From Sisyra terminalis (taxonomy: Eukaryota > Arthropoda > Insecta > Neuroptera > Sisyridae), in the NCBI GenBank assembly GCA_958496175.1, contig OY292276.1:26740001-26804000 (forward strand): a stretch of 64,000 nucleotides of DNA. The letters are read 5' to 3'. Of this stretch, positions 24,095-36,215 are shown in pieces. Positions within the stretch are counted from its first letter, which is position 1; every line of letters starts with the position of its first letter. The translations under genes were made by a program, and so were the position numbers. The notes below the pieces were generated by a model. The model had not been told where the DNA came from. It ran no database searches and was given only the letters and a program-made list of their open reading frames with translations.

Positions 24095-24187
24095 ATGTCA
24101 GACAGTGATAATTCAGAAAATGGAAGTGAACTTCCTCTTGCAAAGAAAGCAAGAATACACTATGACGCATTACCAAGTCATCAGTAA
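24095..24187 (+). CDS. short coding-like frame, candidate first exon
   Basis: ATG 24095 opens MSDSDNSENGSELPLAKKAR, a composition typical of real N-termini (acidic Ser-rich start, then a basic KKAR), and stops after 30 residues. A GT at 24177 after CCA A would end the exon in phase 1, compatible with all lola terminal exons; another at 24184 ends it in phase 2. The product family is not recognised. It is boxed by a 13-bp inverted repeat, GATGTGAAACATC near 23860 and its complement near 24525. Confidence 0.35.
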   Translation: MSDSDNSENGSELPLAKKARIHYDALPSHQ

Positions 24188-24551
24188 TTATATTTTTCAA
24201 ACGTCAATAAATAAGCGTCAAGAAGTAAAATCTACTCTCTTGGTAGATTGAAATTTATACAATTTTTTATTGTATATATTATTTTGATTTGATTAAATCA
24301 ATTAATTATTGAGTTTAGTTTCGTACTTATTATACTTATTTTAAAATTTAATAATGACTGACAAAATTGTATTTCAAAACCAGCTGATAGCGAGTAGCAC
24401 ACGAATGTTTTATTTTTATTTGTCATTAATGTAAATATCTAAAAATCATTTAATTAATTAATTTTCTAATCATGGTGGTTTTCTAATTTTGTTTTTAATG
24501 CATATTACTTGTACAAACTCGATGTTTCACATCTACCAGGCGTCCCGTGAC

Positions 24552-24733
24552 GGCTCACATTTTTTTATTCATTTAGCGATTTTTTGTTAGTTTAAATCAA
24601 ATATCGTATCATTTTCTCTTTTGTTGGTAAATTTTCATTATGGCCCGATTTATTCGTGTATTAAATTAAAAACAAAGTAGAAAATGCAACGTTGCCAGAT
24701 ACTGATGTGTCGCTAAAAGGAACATGTGCTGAC
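24552..24733 (+). mobile_element. MITE, family M1, 5'-truncated copy
   Basis: It shares the central CATTTTCTCTTTTG block and the right end AACGTTGCCAGATA with the copy at 23527. Its left inverted repeat is mostly missing. Confidence 0.6.
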
Positions 24734-26615
24734 ATTTTATTTTTTCAAAATTTGTTGTTTTTGAATACAATTCTTTTATGATATTTAGAAGATTGCAGAA
24801 CTACGAAATCTCTTTTAAAAAATATAAATATCTTCATTATTTTCAAAATTTTATCTTTTGCATACATTTTACATAGATGATCATTTTTCAATATTTTTGA
24901 AACAATATTTGCCTTGATCTAAATGACTTTAGTTTCAATTTCGGGATGAAACTATATTTGGTAAAATTAGTATGTTTTTTACAAGAAAAGCATTGTTCAT
25001 TATCAACAATAATAATTATTTTAAATTTCTTCAGGTAATTCAAAAAGTTCACACATCAGAATTTTGGTGTTCAAAAATTACTGAAAATTTTAGTAGTATT
25101 GACTAGTTTTTCCTACTCTAGTCACACTATATTAGCAATAATTCATTAATTTTACAAATATCAAAATTCATTTGTTTCATTTTCCTTAATTTACTATCTA
25201 GATTTATAGTAGAAGTATTTACTTGGCGAAATAGAATCAAGAACTATTACAAATTTATTTCATTACAATTACAAAGAAATAACAAATAATACCATAAAAT
25301 CGGGAAAGGAACAATTTGTTTCAGCCATATAGATTTATAAGAGATTCCTTGATCATAATGAACGCATTTTATATGATAAAATTAAAATTTTATGAATTAT
25401 TTCAGTTTTACAATTGTGAAACGTTGGAATATTTTTTTACCTTTTAGTTTCTAGCATGAAATATGTGAGACTTCATTTAACTACATCTAGTATTTAAATT
25501 AAAAAAAATAACAGGCCAAATAATAATAGTTAGGTATGATAAAATAATTTAAATCCAAAAAATAGTCTAGTCGATATACATATAAATATATATATATAAA
25601 CAATAAACATCTCTGCTAATAAAAATTTATAATGAAAAATAAAAAATTGTGAGTACAACTCACGTTATTCAGGGATAAAAGCGTATACTGAACATTGTAA
25701 TCGAATTTTTTCTGACTGATTTTCATCGTTTTACAATGTGAATAATTTTGTAAAATTGTTACAAATTTATTAAATTTACCAACATGGGTTTAATGAAACA
25801 ATTGAAATCAATTTTTACAACCTTATAATATATGTTAGTACCTAATGAAAAAAATATTTTTTAAGTTTTAATAATTTCACAATCAAATATTAAATTTGAG
25901 ATTTTCTTTTAAATATGCAGAGTTGATTTTTTTTGTTTATTTTAATATATAAATTCAAATTATTTATCGTATTTTATTCATACAAAATATATTTACTTTT
26001 GTTTATAATATCCGTAAAGAAGTAAACTAATATTTAATAGTATATTATTATGTTATAATATATATTATATTTACTTTTTGTTAGAATTTATATATTACCA
26101 TACTTTAGTCTATATTATTATACTTGCTTATTCATAAATTATATTTTGTTTGTTTGTGACTCTTGCAGCAATTTGATCCCATTGTCAAAAAAAAAATAGT
26201 TTAGTTATTCAAATATGCTGAAGAATATCATTTTTTAAGACTTGTTGATGTAATTTTAAAATTGACGAATAGCCACAATAGTTTTTTACCCAAAAAGAAT
26301 TTCCATAAACATATATCCTACTCAAAATACACTTCGGTATTTTTTATTGAAAATTTATTACGAGCTTTAAAAATGATAAATGATGTATTTTCATCTAATT
26401 TATAAACAAAAAAAATATTTTATATTTCCGTTGATACCTTGATTTTTTAATATTTGCCGTTTTCTTTAAAATAAACAAAATTATAAAAAGTTAAATGTGT
26501 TCTTACTGAAATACATTGTTTGTAAATAAATGTGCGATTATTATTGAATTAAATAAAGATTTTATTTATATTTTTTTTTCATTTTACCAACAGCCAATTG
26601 TTATTTTCTCTTTAG
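24734..26615. other. 1.9 kb inter-exon DNA, nothing recognised
   Basis: AT-rich; no zinc-finger or homeodomain coding was seen in any frame. Confidence 0.5.
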
Positions 26616-26746
26616 TGTCGAAAGTAGAAGATTTCAAGTTAAATACATTTCCAATGTCTTATAAGAATTGCCTTATGACGACCGGCTGTCACGTCGTAGG
26701 ATGTTCCATAGATATGAATAACATTTTTATGTTGTTTAAAATGTAA
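26616..26746 (+). CDS. lola: candidate lola 3' exon without a classical finger
   Basis: A good acceptor (TTATTTTCTCTTTAG) in the lola phase opens a 43-residue tail beginning VSKVEDFKLN and ending NNIFMLFKM, with an AATAAA at 26751, five bases after the stop. Three cysteines and one histidine (NCLMTTGCHVVGC) do not form a CCHH pattern. A GTAAGT overlaps the stop codon and could act as a donor, but the resulting phase does not fit downstream exons. It is either a finger-less tail or a chance frame. Confidence 0.4.
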
Positions 26747-26968
26747 GTAAAATAAATTTTGTAAATTTCATAAACTACAAATGAGTGTTTGATGTTCATT
26801 AAAAGCATTTGATTGTATTTAAAGAAAATATCGATTTTCTTAAAATGAAATATAATTAATTGATTATGTAATGTTTGATGTTTATTTTTACTATTTTGTT
26901 AATCTGAAAATTGAAATTATATTTATTGTAAAAATAAGTTTAATTAACATATATTAATTTAATTTCAG

Positions 26969-27228
26969 ACTGGGTGCCTTATCGTGGTAGGAATCACCGA
27001 AAATACAGAAATAGATCAATATATCCATCATCTGAACTGAAGAAAAATCAATCGGGACAATACTTGTGTCCAAGATGTGATAAAACATTCTTCCAAGTCC
27101 CATCTTTAAGATCTCACATAAGTTTAGACTGCAATGGATATAAATTTAGCTGTCGTTTTTGTAATAAATTATTTAAACGAAAATATCATGTAAAACAACA
27201 TGAATGCTCTGTACATAATATAAACTAA
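26969..27228 (+). CDS. lola: lola 3' exon, zinc-finger pair 8
   Basis: The acceptor is TTTAATTTCAG; 86 residues. A strongly basic lead (RGRNHRKYRNRS) precedes finger 1, CPRCDKTF ... HISLDC. The linker is short (NGYKFS). Finger 2 is CRFCNKLF ... HECSVH, with four residues between histidines. It ends NIN. The next finger exon starts only 418 bp downstream. Confidence 0.9.
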
Positions 27229-27646
27229 TCAACGGTATACCAAAAAAAAAATAAAAGTCAATTTTTGAATCTAGTCATTGAATTATTTAATTGGTAGGTA
27301 TAAATGATAATAATAATATATTTTTTATTTAAATATTACATTTTTAAAATCACTTTATAAAAAAGTGATTAGGATAATTAATGTGAAATATTCCGGAATA
27401 AATATTTTTGGAATCTAAATAAAACTGTTGTATTTTATTTTAGTGTGCATAAACTATGCTAATATTTATAAAGCTAGAATGATTGTTAAAAAAATAACAT
27501 TTACTATGATTTGTTAAATTAATTTACTAACTGAATAATAAAAAAATAATAATAATTAAATTTGTCTAATATACTTTTTCACTGATGCTATTGTGATTTA
27601 TATTTTCATTTGAATCAGTTGAATTAACTAATTAAAATTGTTGCAG

Positions 27647-27870
27647 CTTTCTTCTCATATTACAACATCTGCCCAAAGTGTTTCAAACAGTTCAAGAACT
27701 CCAATTCACTCAACTCTCATATGTACCAAACTTGTGGTAAAGTTTCAAAATTTGAGTGTGAATATTGTGAAATGAAATTTTTAAGGAGTTTTAATTTGCG
27801 CCGCCATGTACTTAGTAAACATGCTGTCCATTTAAAAATCAACGATACGTTGTTATCAATGCAAAAATAA
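27647..27870 (+). CDS. lola: lola 3' exon, zinc-finger pair 9
   Basis: There is no ATG near the acceptor (ATTGTTGCAG), so the exon is only visible by its splice phase. It encodes 74 residues. An eight-residue lead (AFFSYYNI) precedes finger 1, CPKCFKQF ... HMYQTC, linker GKVSKFE, finger 2 CEYCEMKF ... HVLSKH. The tail is AVHLKINDTLLSMQK. Confidence 0.88.
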
Positions 27871-28814
27871 TATGATTTACGTCAAAGCAGTTGTAATATA
27901 TATATATATTCGCATGAAATTAAGAAAGAAAAAAATATTAATCATTATAGCAAGCGATTCATAAATACATTGTCGCTGAACTGAAAATTTAACGAACAAA
28001 AACTTGATACAATTATAAGAAAACCTGGAGATAAATTTGGCCGGAATTCTTTGTCTAAGCCCTATTGTGGTATTACTATTGCTTATTTTTTTAAATTTTT
28101 ACCCTCTAGAGGGTTTGAGTCTTCCCCTTGACAAATACAGTGAATACCTAAATCTGAATTTATCTGCTTGAATGTTAGAACAATTGATATATAGGTGTAT
28201 AACTACTTATTTTTTCTGAACATTGAATACAACTGAATATTACAACTGCATTTTTATTGATATAGATTGATTATTTTGTATTAAATGTATGTACACAAAG
28301 ATACTAACAGTGTTGTTACACAAATATTTATTTTATAATTGATATTTACCACGTGTGCCATTAATTTTATCATAGTTGTACCTAAAATTTAAACTTAGTA
28401 CAAGTTAAATATTCTACGAAAATTCTAAGTCAAAAATGGTGAACAAAAAATGCCTATTAACAAGTGCCTTAAAAATAATTCAACTGTAGCGGATTTAAAA
28501 TTATCTTTTTAAATTGCTTACAAAAAATTAAAATATCCGCCTTTTGAAAATTTGCAAATCCACCATTGAATTTAACTCTACTGTGATTAAGATCGACCAG
28601 TCATTTACTCATTTTTTTAGTCATTAGTTGTAAGTACTAATATTAATTTTAATCTATCGAAATAAATACATTTTCCTATGGAAAACATGTATAAATTTCA
28701 TAGAACAGATTTATTAATAATAGTGTTCCGATATAAAAAACATGCGATACTAATAAATAATGCTTAAAAATAGACTGATAGTCATGTAACACTTAAACAC
28801 TACGACTAAGGTAA
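27871..28814. other. inter-exon DNA, nothing recognised
   Basis: A short TA run at 27897-27909 follows the stop; the rest is AT-rich and unassigned. Confidence 0.5.
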
Positions 28815-28999
28815 TATATAAGAAAGAGGGTATTCCAATATTGCAATGTATGATGGGAAATGTGTCAAGATGTGATGCCGCTACAAGTGTACTTAATGTA
28901 AGGTAATTTAAGTGAGTACTTCAGATTCACTTGTGGCGGCGCCACATATTGAAACATTTTCCATAATGAATTGCAAGATTGGAATACCTTCTTGTATAT
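28815..28999. mobile_element. palindromic MITE
   Basis: Two arms of about 80 bp pair with few mismatches: GGTATTCCAAT near 28830 and ATTGGAATACC near 28978 belong to the outer stems. A GC-richer GGCGGCGCC lies inside the right arm. There is no coding frame. Confidence 0.6.
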
Positions 29000-30086
29000 A
29001 ATGTTACAACATAGTGAATTCATATAATGTATAACCTGTTCTCGAATCCGGGCTAGTAAGAAGGTATATACAAGAACCTTAGATGAATTATTATTTTAAG
29101 TGTTGCATGATTAACTATCCATGTTTAAGTGATTCATCTTTAGCAGTCATTTGGTCTCATATCGGGTAACTTCGATAACAAATTATTATTACATTGTGCT
29201 TCAAATCTTTAATGAATTTGATGAAAAATTTAAAGTATGTGCCATTTAAATTACGATCTTATTACCAAAATAATTTTAAAAAATGGTTGAATTGCTTAGT
29301 GAAGGGAAATTAAATACGTAATCAAAAATGAGACTTTAAAATGTTATATTTATTAAAAGCTTTTAAATCTGACATATTAGTTATTTTTGCAAATTGAAAT
29401 ATTTTAAATTTATTAAAAATGGATTGTTTGGTAATTGTTTTGTTGTATTAAAAACTTTTTGAGTCGTACTGTATTATATGTTTGACAAAATATTTATTGT
29501 CTGCTCTCTGTGGTGTTTATAACTTATTTTTTCTATCTACAAAAGTATAAATTTTGAAACTTTAATTTATATAAAATATTGAAATTATTTTTATTGTAAT
29601 TGTCATTTTTATTGATTGTTAAAATCTAAATGTATTGTTCAATAAATTTTTCTTTTTACAAGTTTATTTATTACTCCCTTTTTCCTTTAGTAGGTGTTTG
29701 ATGAATTGTAACAAAAACTATTAAGTAAATGGATTTCTTCTCCATCTTTGTTTTACAATAAGATAAAAAAGTTTACTAAATATTATTTAAAAAAATACTA
29801 AATTGAATGATATGTTTTTAATTTGAGGAAATATGTTTGTATTTATTTTTGGATAGGGTATGGAGATCGTTTTTGTTTTAAGTTTAAATCCAAAGATAAT
29901 CTTCGTAGATTTTTAACGTTTCATAAATTAGACTTCATATATTACATTTAAAAATCTATGCATGTTGTAGACTGAGTGTTTCAAAAAGAGTAAATTGTAT
30001 CGCTAATAATGAAGTAAGTAGTTAGATTTCTTATACAAAAAATTCCAAAAACGATGGATTAATATAGAAGAAGTTTTATTTTTCAG
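29000..30086. other. inter-exon DNA around the decayed exon
   Basis: AT-rich. Apart from the relict at 29857-29951 nothing is recognised. Confidence 0.5.
29857..29951 (+). pseudogene. decayed lola zinc-finger exon
   Basis: After an ATAG acceptor in the lola phase, the frame reads GYGDRFCFKFKSKDNLRRF and eventually HKLD before a stop at 29949. KSKDNLRR and TFHKLD look like the helix and end of a Lola finger 2, but the CxxC is reduced to one cysteine, the first His is Phe, and finger 1 is absent. A working exon lies 230 bp downstream. Confidence 0.45.
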
Positions 30087-30298
30087 AAGACATAAAGCCC
30101 ATGAATTTGAACAACATGTATCAATGCACGAAATGTCATAGATCATACTCAATACTGGCTAATTTGAAGCGACATAAAGATTATCAATGTGGCAATAATC
30201 GAGGGCGGTTTCACTGTCAAGTTTGTGAGCGACCTTTCAATCGAAAAGACCATTTGAAGCGACATATGTTGAGGAAACATGAAAATAATTTATTTTAA
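30087..30298 (+). CDS. lola: lola 3' exon, zinc-finger pair 10
   Basis: The acceptor is TTTATTTTTCAG; 70 residues. Lead EDIKPMNLNNMYQ; finger 1 is CTKCHRSY ... HKDYQC; linker GNNRGRFH is one residue longer than usual; finger 2 is CQVCERPF ... HMLRKH; tail ENNLF. All ligands are intact. Confidence 0.9.
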
Positions 30299-31065
30299 TT
30301 TTTTTTTATAAACGATAGGTTTATTTTGTATGTTATAATTTTCTATTCGTTCCTTCAATTTTAATCTTTTCTAAAACTATTTTGTATATTATATAAATCT
30401 TTTATTTTCAATTGATTATAATTTTAGGTATAAGTTTTCTTGCTAATCTATTTTTTTAAATTATCTTATGATTTAAATTTTCTATGGTCTTTTGATTTGT
30501 ACTTTAATAATTAAAATAAATACTTTATATTTATTATTTTTTAATTTTTACATTTATTTTATTTTTGTTTGGTGTGGGAGTTTAAAATGTACTTTTTATT
30601 TATACTTTTTAACATAAATTTTAAGCTACTATTCACAACTAGAAAGAGAAATATTATAATTAAATTTTTTAAGACACGATCAAAACATCGAGTATATTGC
30701 AGAAAATGAAATTTTAAAATAGTTTCAATGGAATATACATTTAACAGACACATGAAATGTATATTATGCGGATATTTTTATTTTTTCATTAGGTTTAACC
30801 AATCTTAATAATTCGATATATACATATATAAATGAGAAAACTGTTTATTATTTTAATTTTTAATATTGCTTGATTTTTTTTTTATAAAATGAATGTATAT
30901 TAGTGACTTAATTGTGACCTAAGCTCGATTTGTAGTTAATAATATAATGAACAGTTTTCAAAGTTAAAAGGTACTGTAGCATGATAATTACAATTAGAGT
31001 TTAATGTTTCAAAACCACTTCCAAGACGATTGTATTTTATAACTAACATATATTTTTTATTTTAG
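30299..31065. other. inter-exon DNA, nothing recognised
   Basis: T-rich 3' UTR-like sequence; chance frames only. Confidence 0.5.
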
Positions 31066-31262
31066 ATTTCATTTGGCGTTTCGATCGCATTTTCAAATGT
31101 GATAGCTGTTACCAAACATACAGTAGTGCAAAAGTGTTACGACGGCATCAAAAATACCATTGTGGTCCATACCGAAAAATTTTCCTCTGTCAGTTTTGCA
31201 ACAGTGAATACAACAGAGAAGATAATCTGAAACAGCACATTAAAACAAACCACTGGACATAA
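31066..31262 (+). CDS. lola: lola 3' exon, zinc-finger pair 11
   Basis: The acceptor is TTTTTTATTTTAG; 65 residues, among the shortest finger tails. Lead DFIWRFDRIFK; finger 1 CDSCYQTY ... HQKYHC; linker GPYRKIFL; finger 2 CQFCNSEY ... HIKTNH; then WT and stop. An aromatic DFxW opening is shared with the next exon, 586 bp downstream. Confidence 0.88.
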
Positions 31263-31848
31263 TACTTAATAAAGAGAAAAAGAAACCTCATCTTAGATAC
31301 ATAAGTAGTTAATATTTATAACTATTAATATTTTTTTTGTAATCATCATTACATCATTGTAATCAGGATTGTAATAATGAATTGATACGAATATTTTTAC
31401 TTTGAAGAAAACCTGCATCTCTTGAAAATTTTATGCATAATTTATGTAGTTATTTTTTTAAAATTCATCCAGATTTATCAGAATTAATGAAACTATTACT
31501 TTAGTTGTACAGTCTTTTTTTCTAGTTAACTTTGTTCGAAAAATTGATTGAAAAAATAAAATTAAAATAATAGCGATATCTCTATGCTGTGTTTTTAATT
31601 AACGAAAAAAAGTTATTTTTCAGGCAAGCAAATGCAGGTAATAATGTATACTACAATTTATCCGTACACACGAGCAATTAACGCATGAATAAATGTAATA
31701 CATTACAAGAACCTATTTTATCAGCTTTTTTGCATTATTTAGCAAAATAATATTTGTGTCGTTTTGATGTTTAATTTGGCGTGTTTTTTTTTAAAGCAGT
31801 TGATAGTTGTGTTATTTAATTCTGATTTTGAATGTTATATTGTCGCAG

Positions 31849-32117
31849 ATTTCAAATGGTGGCTTGTGCCTACAAGCTATGTGAAACGAAAGAGCATGAT
31901 ACCACGTTCGTTGGATTTCTCCAAATGTTTGCTGCCTGATGGTCGTTATTTTTGCCCAAGTTCGCCATCACGTGTCTACAAAAATAAGCGCAATTTAAAA
32001 CGGCACATAAAGTATGAATGCAATATTTCGTTAATGTGTCACCTTTGTCAACTACTATGTGCTGATAAGGAAGAACTTATCCTCCACATGTGGGACAAAC
32101 ACACTGAAAAATATTAA
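31849..32117 (+). CDS. lola: lola 3' exon, zinc-finger pair 12, with a broken CxxC
   Basis: The acceptor is ATTGTCGCAG; 89 residues. Lead DFKWWLVPTSYVKRK. Finger 1 reads YFCPSSPSRVY ... HIKYEC: the second cysteine is Ser (TCG where TGC is expected), so zinc binding by finger 1 should fail. Finger 2, CHLCQLLC ... HMWDKH, is complete, but its linker (NISLM) lacks Gly-Lys. TCG and TGC differ by a swap of two bases, so an assembly error is possible. Confidence 0.8.
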
Positions 32118-34132
32118 ATACAATGAAAAAGTATTTATTTATTTTTTTTTTTGATACTATCAAAACAGGAATGTACTATAACCAAATTATTGATTTTTCT
32201 CTTAGACCAAAGTTGCATTAGTCCTTAATTAAAATACCACTATATGACTTATGTATAATACAGATTTATTATTTATTTATTACATAACAATTCGAAATAT
32301 ATTTATATATAAGCTCCTTAATCAAAATGCATGCAATATTACGAAAAAAAATATCTTGAACCAACTTCTTCAAGGAATACAATATAGATTTTATATTATA
32401 TTTTTTTGTATTTAACAAAAGAAGTCTTTACTACAAATTAATTTCTAGTCAAAATGAGACTTAATTTCATACCAAAATTTCGTGATATTGCATTATTTTC
32501 CAAATATTAAGATTATATAAATGAAGAAATATAAAACTATTTAAGAACATTAATATATAAAACTGCCTATATAAGATTAAGATAACGAGAAAATTCTTAG
32601 AGAATTACCTCCAATGTCCATTGTTTTTTGAATATTAAAATCATCATATAAATCAGAGGCTGAAAAACTGTACGATACTGTATACTAAAGATCTACATTA
32701 CTTCTTCAATGTTTTCAATTATTTATTTATTTATTTATTCGCAGTGAAGTGCTTACTTTAATTTATAATTAAATCTAGTCATTATTTATTTTGAAAAAGT
32801 GTGTCATTAGCTTAGTTTTAACATATTGCTATAAAATACGACTAAATTATTACTAAGAATGACATAGTAATTTGTTGTTACTTTTCACGTTTAACTACGT
32901 TATATTTAGTTATTTATTGTAAAAAAAGAATAAAACTTTTAAGATGTGTTTTATGTAGTTAGATAAGAGAGTATAATCTACTATACTCAACCAAAAAACT
33001 CGTTATAAAAATTAAAGTGTGTTTGTTTATGTGAAAATCTATTTCAATATTTTTGTGAAGCAAAAATATGATATAAGATCCAAGATAAACAGTACACATT
33101 TTGGAAATTAAAATAAATGCACTTTAATTCAATATGATTCAAAAATTTGTCTCTAGTCTAATTATTATTAAAGCAAACCCTGTTAGCTATAAAGGTCTAG
33201 TCATTAAAAGTAACCAATTTTTTCAAATTATCTTACGTATTCTTTTTATGTTACGAAAACAATATTTGGTTCTTTGATTTAATTGGTCATTTACTTGTGA
33301 TTACGGTTAATTACTTAACATTAATCAATAAATTACTTTAATATATTCGCAATATCTGATATTTTATAAGTTATGATTGTTTTATGCAAACTATCGTTTC
33401 AATACACCAAAAACTTATTAAGGTTTTAAAATATTTAAAAAATACAAAAAATTTTGTCTTATAATTTGCGTGATGTTCACAAAACTGTATGTGTTTAAAT
33501 TACATATATCTTAATAAAAATGTTTTATAACGAATTATGTACTTCAATTTTAAAAATATTTCGCATGTAAGTATTTCCATACTGAAAATTATTTTACAAT
33601 CATTTGCACGACGGTTGATATCAATTCGAGTTTGAATTTATTTTTTCATATTTGTAGAAGTTATATTATTATACTTATATTTCCTGAACTATTTTTTTGT
33701 TGATAATTTATGTTTCCTTCCTTTTTTGTAAACAAAATAATATTGGGATAATGGTAACAATTTTGTAGCCTTCTGTATACTAGCAGCCCTATGGTTGTGG
33801 AAGGGATACTGCAGAGATAGTAAGAGTTAAGTACAAAGATAATTTAAGTGTTAGTACACAACAGATAAAAGAACTTGCTGTATTTTACACAAAGTGCGTC
33901 CAGATAAACCAATTCATAAGAAATCATGTAATATTCGTTTAACTGCATATGTAGCTAAATGTAGTATTCCTAGATTTACTTTGATTAATCTGAATACTAT
34001 TGGTGTAAAATAAGCATTAAACTAAATTTATACAATTTTTTTAAATCTAACTCTGTGTACCACAACTTCTAAAGAACCTATTTATACCTATTTCATTTAT
34101 ATTACTCAATACTGACAAATATTATTTTTCAG
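32118..34132. other. 2 kb inter-exon DNA, nothing recognised
   Basis: AT-rich, with a short TATT tandem run near 32722. No exon seen. Confidence 0.5.
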
Positions 34133-34470
34133 GTGAACCTTCTATTATCGAACAACAGTTGAAAGAATTTCGTACATCATATTTGGGTGGATCAAATATA
34201 TTGTCCGAAAATTTATCGTATGCCGATTTGTATTATGAACGATCAAAGTTAAAAACGGACGACAAAATACTAAATAATCAACCAAATGGAAGAAAATTCA
34301 CTTGTATACGTTGCAATCGTTCATATAAAAATAAAAGACATTTGCATCGACATGAAACATATGTATGTGGAAAAGAACCACAATTCAAATGTTTCTACTG
34401 TAGTGCAAGATTTACTCATAATTATACTCTCAAAGTACACATAAAAACCAAACATCAAATTTACATATAA
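34133..34470 (+). CDS. lola: lola 3' exon, zinc-finger pair 13 (long lead)
   Basis: The acceptor is ATTATTTTTCAG; 112 residues, the longest single-exon finger tail here. A 58-residue mixed-charge lead (GEPSIIEQQLKEF, then YADLYYERSK) precedes finger 1, CIRCNRSY ... HETYVC. Linker GKEPQFK; finger 2 CFYCSARF ... HIKTKH; tail QIYI. Confidence 0.9.
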
Positions 34471-34806
34471 AGTGAAATTTCGTATTTAAATAGTTTAAAT
34501 TAGCTGTATCATCTCCAAAAAAAAACTTATTTTTCTACAATATAAAAGGAGAGAACAAATTGTTTAAATTGCAATCATATCTTATTACTTCGTCTTGTAT
34601 GCGTTAAAATTATTTATAACTTAAGAATATTCTTTTGTATGTGACAAAAATAAATTTTAAGATTGATTAAAAATTGTGAATTTTTTATCTTTTTAAAAAA
34701 AAAATATTTTTCTTCAGTTGATAAATAAGAATTAAAAAAAATCCTTTGAATTGATTGGCAAAATTTCGTAGAACTTGCACAGATAGTAAAACACTATGTT
34801 TTTAAT

Positions 34807-35354
34807 ATGACGGCCGGTCGTCACATACGATATATTGTTATTTTCTCAGACATCTTTCTGACGACTGGGCATAATATACAAAACTATAGAATTTTGACTT
34901 GTTTTACATTTATATGGAACTAAGGGCCAACAACTAAAAGAAAATGTGGTTATTCATTTTTTTATCACAATATTAAGATTTTTTTTTTCAAGAAATATTT
35001 TTATTAGTATAATACATGAAGCTTACTAGTGGTCGAGTGGTCAAAGTGGCTGCTCCAAAACTGATAGGTGCTAGGTTCGAACCTCGTATCGAGCAAATTT
35101 TTTATATTTCTCGATCAACGGTTTTTATTAACTCTAGCGTCGGTTAAAGTTTCAACAGTTATATAGCGATGATAGATAACAAAAGAAAAACAAGAGTTTC
35201 ACAATTGCTACTAATATGATTTTTTAGTTTTCAGACTTTTTTTCATGCAGTATTTTTCAAAATAAAATTTTATGTAAACATATTTCATAATTTTTGCACT
35301 TAAAAATATTTTAATGTTTCGTGTATGACAGCCGATCGTCGCATGGGTATATTG
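34807..35354. repeat. direct repeat pair flanking a SINE region
   Basis: About 30 bp at 34807 (ATGACGGCCGGTCGTCACAT) recur at 35324 as ATGACAGCCGATCGTCGCAT, each followed by a TATATTG or GTATATTG. The SINE at 35027 lies between them. Confidence 0.4.
35027..35180 (+). mobile_element. tRNA-derived SINE, copy 1
   Basis: It has an A-box-like TGGTCGAGTGG near 35030 and a B box GGTTCGAACC at 35074-35083, like a Leu/Ser-type tRNA, but no proper acceptor stem. The downstream body (ATATTTCTCG, TTTTTATTAACTCTA) is shared with the copies at 37784 and 39807, which marks a SINE rather than a tRNA gene. Confidence 0.65.
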
Positions 35355-35946
35355 AACCAAACATGTATATTTTTGTTTTAAGTGTGATAGGTCATCGTCA
35401 ATTTAGAAGTTAGTTACTAGATAAATGAGGAAATTTCAATAAAATTTTAGTGAAAATAGTTCAAGATAATAACATTTAATTTATTTTTCAAATTTAACAT
35501 TTGTTTATTTATATGGGCAAAATATTATCTATTTTTTTTCCAAAAATTAAAATTTTTAAAGTACCTATATGAAGTAAAAATTTTAAAATTGCATGAACAA
35601 ATACCTATTATTTTTCTTAAACCTTTTTCTTTTATTTTGTTTATTTAAAAATATATCTTATGCTTACGTCGTAGATTTTAAATTCGTACTTACCAAACTT
35701 ATTTCGTTTATAACATCTACATAGAACTCAATTAACAATAGTGAATATTTTAGGTTTTTTTTAAAGAAATATATCTTTAAAAGATAGATAACGTTTATTT
35801 TACTTGAAAGATTTTAACAAAAATAATTTGTTTGCTTTGCATATTTTGAAATTAACTTAGCTTAAAAATGATTGTATACTTTGTTAACTATTGATATTTA
35901 CATGCTTTTAGTTTTCTAAACTGACTATTTTGATTTTATGTTTTAG
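35181..35946. other. inter-exon DNA, nothing recognised
   Basis: AT-rich and unassigned apart from the right copy of the direct repeat. Confidence 0.5.
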
Positions 35947-36215
35947 AGGAAACCCAAGTATCGTTCATGCGCCATTATACACGAGAAGGTCTAGAATATA
36001 TTCCTTTTACCAAAACGAACCGCGGATATCAATGCGTAAAATGTGATAAATACTATAAACATCGTTGCAGTATATGGCGCCATTTAACCTACGAATGTTC
36101 AAAACCGAAACAATTTAAATGTTTAATTTGTGAAAAACGGTTTACCCAAAAAAGTACTTTGACAGCACATATTATTAATGTGCATAATACATTACTAGAT
36201 TTGCCTCAAAAGTAA
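35947..36215 (+). CDS. lola: lola 3' exon, zinc-finger pair 14
   Basis: The acceptor is ATTTTATGTTTTAG; 89 residues. Lead EETQVSFMRHYTREG ...; finger 1 CVKCDKYY ... HLTYEC; linker SKPKQFK, where Ser replaces the common Gly; finger 2 CLICEKRF ... HIINVH; tail NTLLDLPQK. Confidence 0.9.

Noticed and set aside
24361..24500. Possible extension of the coding-like frame at 24095
   Set aside because: Stops occur in all three frames within a short distance and no acceptor is visible.
35027..35100. A functional tRNA gene
   Set aside because: A and B boxes are present, but the acceptor arms do not pair and the downstream body is shared with two decayed copies, so it is a SINE.
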